From Rhyacichthys aspro (lineage: Eukaryota; Chordata; Actinopteri; Gobiiformes; Rhyacichthyidae), in NCBI GenBank assembly GCA_036850595.1, contig CM072148.1, positions 7,615,118 to 7,679,117 on the forward strand: a stretch of 64,000 nt of DNA, read 5' to 3'. The notes beneath the pieces are model-generated. The model did no database searches. It was not told the DNA's origin and was given only the letters and a program-made list of their open reading frames with translations. Numbering within the stretch: the first letter of the stretch is position 1; each line of letters opens with the position of its first letter. A program made the position numbers and the translations under genes. Shown here in pieces: positions 55,801 through 64,000 of this stretch.

Positions 55801-58293
55801 TTGACCCCTCCTCGAACACAGAACGCAGTGGCTGTTTCTGTCCTTAAGCGAAGCCCACCCCCTGTGACTGTGACCCTGCCCAGAAAGGGAGGAAAGAGGA
55901 GGTCAAAGACAGACACACAGGATGAAGAGGAAGAGACAGAAGTATTGAGGACAAAGAAGGCAAAAGATGAGAAGATATGTGCTGAGAGTCCATCAGCCAA
56001 AGAGATGGTGCTATTGAAAGTGGAAGAAGATGTGGAGGATGAAGAGGAGAATGGAGTGAGGGAAGAGGAAGATGAAAGTGGGACAGAAGATAAAGAAAAA
56101 GAATCAAGGTATTGCAATGTTTTTTGTTTTACGTTAAGTTAAAATAATCTCAAAACACTCCACCATCATATCCACAAGGTTTGTCATTTTATTAAGACAC
56201 CAACTATTGGAAATTCCATATGTCAAAATGCAGAAAGATAAAATAACGCTTTTCGTGCTTAATGCATACAGACTGTGTTGCATGGAGCTGTGCAAACTAG
56301 GGACTTTACAAAAGGTTAGATTTCATTACAGAACTTTTTCCGGAAAATACTTTTACTTTTCATTAAAATATGTAGCCTCACAAAGTTATTAGATGGTTCC
56401 CCGACTGAAAAAGGAAGATTAACCCACTTTTCATAGCACCTGGCTCTCATGCCTGGCACTAATATGTGACAGTTTAACATATCTGTCCAAACATCTGAAA
56501 TATATTACATACATTGAGATATGAGTGTCCATTGAGTTTGTAGCAGTTTGGTTGCAGCTAATCTTTTAATGGGTGTATGTCTTGAAAAGTTATGTAGTGT
56601 TGCTTTACAAAGTCTTGTAAACTGAAGGAGATGCTAAGGCACTTCTCTCTCTGCAGCTCTTCAGGCCATCACCACATGCTGCCTCTACTCACCTCCTTGT
56701 CATCTCTGGTTCTCTACTTGCGTCGACTGCAACACTCGGCCTTCCTGTCTCTGTCCAGGCAGCTACAGTCGGCCGAGGCCTGGCGCCTTTTGTGCCACTC
56801 AAGCCTGGCGCTCCTTATTCTGTACAATCGAAGACGTGAATGTGAGGTCTCTAAGCTCTCCATTTCAGAATACCGCGCCCGTGTCACTCCCCAGTGTCCT
56901 GTCCCTGTCCCAGCTGGCGCTCCCCCAGCCCTTACCCCCCTGGAGGCTTCTCTCTCCCCCTTTGAGCGCCTGGTGCTGACCCACCTGCCCAGAGTAGGGG
57001 TGCAGGGTAAACGTGGACGGGTCCAGCCTCTTATTCTTCCTCCTCACTGTGAGTCCTGTCTGGAGCTCCTCCTACAGACACGCCACGATGTAGGTGTGGA
57101 CCCTGCCAACCCATACATCTTTGCTCGGCCCTACCACTCTCCGGCCACCCCCTTGAGAGGCACTGACCTGCTTCGAAGCCTCGCTCGCTCTAGTGGCATT
57201 CGCAACCCACGTGCACTAACCCAGACACGGGTTCGGAGGCAGGTAGGCATCCTCACTCAGTTGCTGCTTCTGGGAGAGGGGGAGGAGCCTGGGCAGCCTG
57301 GAGGCAGCACTGTGGAGAGGCTGGAGCACTTTCTGGAGAGAGAATACCACGTGACACAGAATTGCGCAGGCATTGGCCAGGACCCAGGCCTGATGGGCAG
57401 AGTGGGCCGCGTGGTGCTGTGTGGAGAACGTGACGGAGTGCTCTTCAGAGGAATGAGCTTGAACCACATCTGTCTGGAGCTAGATGGTAAGTTTTGCGTG
57501 ACTGTTCATTGTGCTGCCATTTTGTCAGACAGCATACACACTCATCCAAGTGTCGGTCTTTGCAGTTATGTCTGGAAACTCTGCAGACTCGTATTCTGAG
57601 GGTGACTCGGAAGGAGAGACGGAAAAGGAGAAACCAGAAGCTCCAGCTTTGCCTCCTGCACTGACCCCTGCTCCAACTCAGCTGTATGTCAGGAAGGGCA
57701 AGAACAACGGGCAAGTGGGACGAAACAAAAAGCCCAAGAACACGCAGCCACCCCCTTCTCTTGCTTCTCCACCCGCCAGTCGCAGGGGCACAGGTCGGTA
57801 TACAGGCACTTCACTTGAACTGCAAAAACACTATAATATTGGATGTGACATTCATTTGTTGACTGTCAAAATATTTTACTTACTTTGGTAAATGTCTATT
57901 TTTACATTACACAAAATGTCTAATTACCTTGTTTTTAAAATAGCTACAATCTTATGATTATGGTGATTGTGAGTTATTTTGTGTGACTTTTTGTACATTC
58001 TTGTGCAGTAGTCCTAAATAAGCCTGTGTTGACTCACAGGAAAGCGCGGTGTCCTGAAGCGTCCCTGGTCAGAGGCAGAGCGGGCGGCAGTCGAGGAGCA
58101 CCTGAATCAAAACATCAATGAGCTTCGAGTCCCTGCTAAAGCTGACTGTGAGCGCTGCCTGCAGAAAAGCCCGCTGCTGGTCAACAACCACCGTGACTGG
58201 AGAGCTGTCAAGTTCTACTGCCACAACCGCATTCAGTTGTTAAAGAAAATCCAGCGACGGGAAAGCCAGCCCCAGCCTCTGACTGTCTGCTGA
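46703..58293 (+). CDS. SET-half/zinc-finger/Crypton-recombinase-like fusion protein
   Basis: I do not recognise a named orthologue. Nine exons: 46703-46794, 53111-53202, 53281-53356, 53707-54016, 54585-54659, 55105-56108, 56657-57486, 57566-57793, 58040-58293. All phases match, giving 986 codons plus stop. Order of parts: MAETVRSLFEHRTFS; a basic GRKRKG patch; a SET-like C-terminal half (residues about 148-190, PNCRIREV through AIRDIIKGEEITVDY); an Arg/Lys-rich nuclear-type tract; a C2H2-like finger CEFCGRHFRSLGRHLDKHH (about 356-374); an acidic/basic stretch; a tyrosine-recombinase-like region of the Crypton type encoded by exon 7 (about 550-826); and a Myb/SANT-like C-terminus (about 903-986, KRPWSEAERAAVEEHL, then CERCLQKSP, WRAVKFYCHNRI). 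The recombinase part lacks the expected C-terminal His and Tyr, and the SET part lacks the N-terminal half. I infer a nuclear, DNA-binding, non-enzymatic product of transposon origin. Exon 1 assignment across a 6.3-kb intron is the weakest step. An AATAAA lies at 59027. Confidence 0.75.
47325..47800. repeat. TG-rich microsatellite in intron 1
   Basis: Dense (TG)n mixed with GAGAGA and GGGAGGGGGAG units, giving alternating purine-pyrimidine runs. Several long open frames here (Thr-His repeats) are artefacts. Confidence 0.88.
48240..48440. repeat. TG-rich tract in intron 1
   Basis: Interrupted TG runs, with a pure stretch at about 48,377-48,399. Confidence 0.85.
48638..49416 (-). mobile_element. 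pogo/Tigger-like non-autonomous element, copy 2
   Basis: A 779-bp near-copy of the element in the dhx15 intron, in the same orientation. Ends are CAGTGGTCCCTCG and its exact inverse CGAGGGACCACTG, flanked by TA. The minus-strand ATG at 48916 again opens a frame starting MSTKRSAP, a transposase N-terminal relic. It sits in intron 1 of the SET/recombinase gene. Confidence 0.88.
49072..49316. repeat. six 41-bp CCAAT-containing tandem repeats
   Basis: The same 41-bp unit as in copy 1, with its AG at 49077, 49118, 49159, 49200, 49241 and 49282. Units are more alike here than in copy 1 (CGCAGAACACAATGCGCGAG in most), which suggests recent homogenisation or a younger copy. Confidence 0.93.
49750..49960 (-). 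mobile_element. LINE-type 3' tail (reverse orientation)
   Basis: GACTTTATTGATCCCACAAT with the A-rich sequence that follows resembles the reverse complement of a widespread fish LINE/SINE 3' end. No coding part is attached. Confidence 0.45.
50090..50810. repeat. TG-rich microsatellite in intron 1
   Basis: Scattered TGTGTGTG blocks interleaved with purine-rich segments. All long frames here are repeat-driven. Confidence 0.85.
51380..52080. repeat. TG-rich and GA-rich tract in intron 1
   Basis: TG runs (pure near 51,653-51,673) passing into an AGAAAGAGA-type purine-rich end at about 52,010-52,080. Confidence 0.85.
52081..53110. other. end of intron 1, nothing recognised
   Basis: Unremarkable AT-rich intron sequence up to the acceptor CCTCAACAG at 53110. 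I see no gene or clear repeat. Confidence 0.5.
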
Positions 58294-59026
58294 GAGAAAA
58301 TTAAAGTTTATTCTCATATGGACAGTCTTATGTTTTACTCTGTTCCTTAGTTGGTTAGTTAATACCTCACCCTTTCAGCAGTCACTCTACAACAGAATTT
58401 TGCGTGGTACGTCTTTTTTGGAGAATTTTAACGTAATGACATTAGTGTGGTGTCAAAGGTTACAGGTCTGCAGTCAAAAGCAGTGATCCCAGGCAGGTTA
58501 CACTAAAAGAAATGTGGGGACTTCAGGTTAAAGCCAGTGTGGTGATGAAAATGGACCAAAACACAGACTGAAATGTATCCCAGAGAGCTCTCTTGAACCC
58601 TACAGTGTTGTAATATTTATGCAAAGTTTGTACTAAAGTAGCACTAGTCTTTTATGCTCTCTGACATATTGATCGGACAGTGGCCTGTGATTAGGCCACA
58701 CTTTCTCTCAGTTACTGCAGCTAACTTTAACAAGCCAAACATTTCAAGCTAGATTTTATACTTTGACATTCTGATTCGGACTGAACTGTATTGGTGCTTT
58801 TTGGTGGGTTTCTGAAAGAGACAAGGAAAAGGCATAAGAATGTTATGTTTGTATCCCTAAAATGTTTCATGTTATTGTTGTATTGTTCTGTCTCTCATCT
58901 TGGACCCTTGTCTTTTGTTGTGAATATGTCTACAGTGTGAAGTTGACATCACATGATGTTTTCCTGTTTGCTTTTGTTCGTTGTTTACCAGTTGCATATT
59001 ATTTTGAGTTAAAAAAATAAAAATAT

Positions 59027-59032
59027 GCTCTA
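59027..59032 (+). terminator. polyadenylation signal
   Basis: An AATAAA about 730 nt after the stop of the SET/recombinase-like gene, followed by T-rich sequence. An ATTAAA at 58300 is too close to the stop to be likely. Confidence 0.5.
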
Positions 59033-59039
59033 TTCCAAT

Positions 59040-60185
59040 ACGCTGGATATTACTTTATATACAGAATGACTAGCTGACTAATCTGTGTGATAACATTTGT
59101 TGTTCTGTCTGTTCCGTCTTTTCTAAAAGCTAGAGCTCTTCTTGTCTTGCCCAAAAACACTACAGTATGCAGCTCGACCAGATTTTTGGTATCGTTTTGT
59201 GTTGCCAGAAATCTGCATCCGTTGGTCCAATAACCTCCACAAAACCTCACAACAGAAACTTGAAGTTATTCATTATCTTTGAGCAAATGTTATGTTCTCG
59301 CTCGCTGTAGCCTTGCCAGTTGCATTTTACACTGTACATAACAAATATAGTATAATGTTAACTGCTTGCATGTGTTTAACAGTGAGTAGTTTTTCACTCT
59401 TCTGTACATAGTTTGTAAATAGTACTCGGTGAACTAAACTGAAGTATGACATGCCTTGGTTATTGTGTATTTTTTGTAAGTATTATAAAAATGTTGAGAT
59501 CTGTGATTTGTTTTGTCGTTTTTTTATTTGAGGGTTGCAGTTCACCAGTGAAACACTAGGTGGGGCTGTAGTTTATAAAAACGAAGGGACTGGCTGAAAA
59601 GAATGTAGTGGACATAGTTTGCAGATAAAAAAGGAAGGCTGCACACATTTTTAATAAGTAATTTCTTTCATTACTATCTTTTAATAGTTATTGTTAATGC
59701 TAATACTCTGAAAACATGATCTTCTCTGCTCAAAGTTAAGCATTTTGAGTGCATTCTAACACTCAAAATCCAGTGTCATTTCCTCATATTTTTCAGTAAA
59801 TGAGAAAAAAAGGAAATAGATACATAGATAGATACAGCAATATTTCCTCTTGCTTATGATCTAGACTAATTTTTAACTATTTCTTAAGTTTGCATTTAAA
59901 TAATGATCAAATTTTACAAATATGCACCACCAGGAGTCTCGATTCTTGGTTTGGATGACTTGCCATTTTACAGTGTGTCCTGAAGATGGTAGTTAAAGTC
60001 CAGGTTTAAAGACTTATTGTGTCTCTCACTGGCCGTGGCTCAGTTTTAGAAGGAGAACCTTTTTAAAAAAAACATTTAGCTCAAATCTTTGCACTGTTAG
60101 ATACACATCCACAATAGTTAAGTATTAATCACTGCTGTAGTCAGGTTTGTGATGTGTGCAAAAGACTGAGCAAAACTGTTAAAAA
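59040..60185. other. 3' flank, nothing recognised
   Basis: AT-rich sequence past the polyadenylation signal, with only short open frames. A small (GATA)n-like patch (ATAGATACATAGATAGATAC) lies at about 59,817-59,836. Confidence 0.5.
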
Positions 60186-60189
60186 GTAT

Positions 60190-61050
60190 CAATTCAAATC
60201 ACTTTATTAGTCCACAAGAGGGGCAATTTAAAAGGCACATAGAGCAGCTCACATTCACACATCAACACACAGATAAAATGCATGGGAAACCAAGGGTAAA
60301 AATAAACAAATAAATAATAATAATAATAATAATAGAAAAAAGTGCATTTGTCCTATTACCACAGACATTGAGGTAATGGATGATGATTTTAGTTGTGAGT
60401 TAATGAGATGGACAGCCCACGGGACAAAGGTTGTCTTTCTTCTCTGTGTTCTACATCCAGGACAGCGGTCTGCGTCCTGAGGGAAGCCACTCAAAGTTTT
60501 CAAACAGTGCATGGGAACAGTCCCTGAGTATCCTGTGAGTAGTTCTAATTATCTGTTCATCACACAAAGTGGGTAGTGCTCTGACAGGATTACCAATGAT
60601 TTTAGAGCAGACTTTGGTGAAGTTAAACAGACGGTTGTGATCCTGTAGCTGATGGAAGAGAACCAGCAGATAGAGGGAAAAGTAACAAGGCTTTCAATAA
60701 AGGAGTAGTATTTTTTCACACCTGTTGACCTTCGTTGGTAGTTATTGTCTCTGGTGGCATTTCCTGAGAATGTTTGTGTTTTTGAGGAAGCTGTCAAAGA
60801 TTGTGCCAAGGTATTTGTATTCCTTCACCATCCCAACTGGCTGTCCCTGAATGTTGGCGTTAACTGACTCAGGCAACTGTCTTTGTTTGTAAGAGAAGGT
60901 GACTATCATCTTCTTGGTACAAATCAATAAAAACCTGATCTTATTTGTGGCTCTTTGCTCAAAACTTTGTCAAAGTCTTCGCAGCCTGATAATATTTCCC
61001 ATTGTTTGAGCTTCACCAAAGACTTTCTCCTTGTGGCACACAGCTGATGG
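60190..61050 (-). mobile_element. LINE 3' fragment (CR1/L2/Rex1-like)
   Basis: The minus strand reads, with stops and frameshifts, a reverse-transcriptase C-terminus: KMIVTFSYKQRQLPESVN, IQGQPVGMVKEYKYLGTIFD, then SFIESLVTFPSICWF, then KVCSKIIGNPVRALPTLCDE and a HALFENFEWLPSGRR-type end. It is followed by a 3' tail whose terminal part reads CTCTTGTGGACTAATAAAGT. The order and wording are those of fish non-LTR elements. It is dead and 5'-truncated. Clade placement is approximate. Confidence 0.75.
60316..60334. repeat. (TAA)n microsatellite in the LINE tail
   Basis: Short run of AAT/TAA units inside the 3' tail of the LINE fragment. Confidence 0.8.
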
Positions 61051-62150
61051 GTCTGTCCTAGGAGTGAAAACCTGGAGACATATATAAAGTGCAAGGAAAC
61101 CACAATCACTCGGTACATAATTTCATAATTTCGTTTTCCAGTCATTAAATCCTCAAAGACTTTAAAGAGGTTTCTATTGGTGTCCGTGTTCCCACATCTT
61201 TTTCCTCACAGTTTTGCAGTCTAAAGGACGTTTCTTCTTGTTTGTCTTGTTTGTTTCTAAAGCTTCATTAACCCACTCTCTTTGTGTAGCTGTGCACTGT
61301 ATGATCCATTTTTTTCATTATAAATGTTTTTCTGACCATATATAACTGAAAGAGAAAGATAGAAGTTTTTATTAAGCCTATATTTTTCTTTTGAGTTGTG
61401 CAGATCACCAAGGAAACAATATTGAGATATTTAAAGTTGTGATTAGATGTTTATTTTTGCCTGTGATAAAACATGTTTTGTTTTTCCAGCTCATATTTCC
61501 TGGATTTTATAGCAGTCCAACAATAAGCACAATCGCAAATATCTTTCTGTGTTTGCTTTTATTTTATTATACACCTGTGTGAGATTTATGTCTCATGTCT
61601 GATGTACATTTATAGTAATCTTTAGACCCATATTTATGTTATTTCAGTTGATTTCCATTTGATTCTTGATTTCTGCATGCATGAATTACAGTGTATATGA
61701 GGTGGCAGTGCTGTCCTCAGAGCCGAGTGACAAAAATAGACTTTGAGGATGCTTCAGTTACCATCAATATGAGACTCTGAGACAGTGAACGCTTCACACA
61801 GAGTCACAGTATTGTCAGAGTCTAATTATGCTTCAAATAAATGAGTTTTACTCTGGGAGATGATGCAAGTCTAAAGATACTGAAAGTAAGCCATTAGTCA
61901 CTACAACAAAAAGAGTCACTCAAGGTAAAGCTTTTCAAGAGGGTTGTACTCAAACAGATATTTTAGCTGGTACAGACAGAAGATGATGTGTTTATTACAA
62001 CCTTGGTACATCAAAGCTGTGTCTAATCAAAACTGTGTCTGATGAAAGGTTTAATCATGGGGGAAGATAAATGTTGTTGGGCCATAAACTAAGAATTACA
62101 GTTAAAAAGATAAATCAGTTGGACTATAAATACAAAATGTCAATGCCAAA
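61051..62150. other. intergenic, nothing recognised
   Basis: AT-rich sequence with short frames only. The first 150 bases may extend the LINE fragment. Confidence 0.45.
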
Positions 62151-62159
62151 ATGAAAGGT

Positions 62160-62910
62160 CCACCTGTAGTACAAAAATATTTACTAGTAGTACTAATAGA
62201 CACAGTACTAGTAGCATAGAGAGGTCACAAATGTAGTACTAGTGGCACTAAATTCTAATGAGGAGGCAGATAAGGTTCTGATTGGTTTTTCAGCGTCACT
62301 TTCATTATTTCCAAAACGTAGTGTAAAGCCTGACTGTTGTTAAAGTGCAAGCATTTAGCGCAAGATAATGCAGTGAAATGTGAATATGAAGAAATAAAAT
62401 ATAGTAGAGTGTATAGAGTGTATAGAGTTTTTAATAGTACTAGGATCAATAACACTCCTAGTGCTGTTGTTGTGATGTTTTAGATGCCAATAGAAATACT
62501 AGTTATACACAAAATGTCAGTAGTAGTAATACTGGATGCCAGAATGAATACTTACTACACCAAAGTGCTACTAGTTGTATCAGTGGACTTTGTACTTCTC
62601 CCACTTGTACTACTAGAGTGTAGAAAAAGGAGTTACTAGTAAAACAATTCTGCCCACTAGTACTACTCATGAACACAAAATTGTAGCACTAGTGAAAAAG
62701 TACTGATGGGCAACATTGCTTCACTAGTCACTGTTTTACTACTGGGACTGTCTGCTGGTACTGCTAGTAAGCATTGTGATGTGCACTAGTGGACTGCACA
62801 TTTTGGAGGCCATTAGTAATACTAGTAGACATTTTGTGTGTCACTGGTACTAGATCTTTAGCACCTATTAGGAGGACAGCAAGGTTAAAAAGTGTGCACT
62901 GGTACTATTA
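62160..62910. repeat. degenerate CTAGTA-rich repeat
   Basis: Blocks such as TACTAGTAGTACTAATAG, AGTACTAGTAGCA, GTAGTACTAGTGGCACT and CACTAGTACTACTCA recur at irregular intervals over about 750 bp. CTAG and TACTA are strongly over-represented. It looks like a decayed minisatellite or palindromic repeat family and has no coding potential. Confidence 0.7.
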
Positions 62911-64000
62911 GTGAGGGATTTGGCCTCTTGAAGGTGATTGGTGGTTCTGTGGAGGCAGCAAAAGTAAGACATTTATATAAAAAAACGTGTTGTGATGTGT
63001 TAATTAAATCTTCAGTCAACTGGTCTCATGCAATATGGAGATATGTAGTCCAGGGAATGATTTTTTTAATATTTCAGTAGATTTCAGTTCAGAGGTGCCC
63101 CAGTCCACTAATTATGAATGAACATGCTGAGGTCTAGTCTATAAGAACTGAGAACTGTGTCAATTAGAGACTACTGAACTCATGTTGAAGCATATTCAGC
63201 ACACGTTGTCCTACAGCAAGTTATGTAACTGTTCAAAATGAATCCCAGTGTCAGTCACACGTCAGACTCCAACTGTGATTATCCTGTTAGGCTTTAGGCT
63301 GGACACATGCAGCAAACCATAATCTGCAACTACTAAACATGAGCTCAGTAATGTGTTGGTAACAGTAAACAAGGCTGAAATAATCATCTATCATCACAAA
63401 TCAAAAAAGGTAGAGTTGCCTTAAGTAATCCTGCCTCTAAGAGAAACATTTACGAGCAAAGCAAAGCAGCAACAGCCAGGAGAGAAAAACATAAATGTGC
63501 AGCTTCTTGTGCCTCAACCAATTCAAATAACCTCTATCCGCATGGCTTCGACTCTTTGACAAGACTAAAACAGCAACAAAGACATTTTAAAGGCTCCAGC
63601 TGGGTGGCCTTGTGGCAGATTTGGACAACAAACAGCATAACATTACCTGCCTTTGAAGCACACATTGATGAAACTATTTTTTACAAATTCTGCTTCTCCC
63701 TCTCACATGTGTGGTGCAAAGATGTCTCAAAGGAAGTGTGTGGCCCAATAAGTTGCAGAGTAATAAATACATGTCTATGATGTGTTCATGCAGCTCCATT
63801 CTTAGAAAAAACTCAATGGTTATTATTAAAGATTTCATTCTGGCCTTTAACTTCTAAAAGCCAAGTGCTATCCATACACATATATTATTATTGTTTTATT
63901 ATTTGTTGTCTCCATTTTCCAACAATCACACTGGTAATTAGATTTCCTGTTGTTCTTTTCATTCTCCTGCTCTCTGGAGAGAAGCCATGGTCGTGAGAAG
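62911..64000. other. intergenic to window end, nothing recognised
   Basis: No gene was supported. An ATG in a reasonable context (GCCATGG, at 63986) begins at the very end of the window, but too little follows to judge it. Confidence 0.4.

Noticed and set aside
55761..56117. 118-codon minus-strand frame rich in Ser
   Set aside because: Antisense of the acidic Glu-rich part of exon 6 of the SET/recombinase gene.

Overview
The window looks like ray-finned fish (teleost) nuclear DNA. It has multi-exon vertebrate genes with GT-AG introns, CpG-rich promoter stretches, long TG microsatellite tracts, and fish-type transposon and LINE debris. I rebuilt gene models by hand from reading-frame continuity, splice sites and protein families I recognise. 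No alignment or database search was run, so exon edges and names are inferences of varying strength. Exon coordinates are in the evidence fields.

Left third, minus strand (about 1.4-25 kb): three genes read right to left. synpo2 (synaptopodin-2/myopodin, 3' part) is followed by myoz2 (myozenin-2/calsarcin-1) and usp53 (ubiquitin-specific protease 53 family). The same order, SYNPO2-MYOZ2-USP53, is found on human 4q26, so this is a conserved vertebrate block. synpo2 and myoz2 encode Z-disc proteins of striated muscle; usp53 encodes a tight-junction-linked deubiquitinase-family protein.

Middle (26.5-36.3 kb), plus strand: three tandem solute-carrier-22 genes of the SLC22A7 (OAT2) type, each with the same exon phases. 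The first two have ten coding exons and the third has nine, its last exon being lost or unused. A small hAT-type element with an exact 8-bp target duplication lies just after the second copy. Tail to tail with the cluster is dhx15 (36.9-42.7 kb, minus), the DEAH-box splicing helicase, complete in 14 exons. Its last intron carries a pogo/Tigger-like element.

Right third: 42.8-46.5 kb is mostly intergenic with a decayed LINE fragment and TG-rich DNA. A nine-exon plus-strand gene (46.7-58.3 kb, 986 codons) has no name I can give. It joins the C-terminal half of a SET domain, a C2H2-like zinc finger, a Crypton-type tyrosine-recombinase-like domain that appears to have lost its catalytic residues, and a Myb/SANT-like C-terminus. 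It is probably a domesticated transposase gene and is the most unusual object here. Its 6.3-kb first intron holds long TG tracts and a second copy of the pogo/Tigger-like element. Both copies carry six 41-bp repeats containing a CCAAT box, next to a remnant transposase start. The last 5 kb holds a minus-strand LINE 3' fragment, a CTAGTA-rich degenerate repeat, and no gene I can support.
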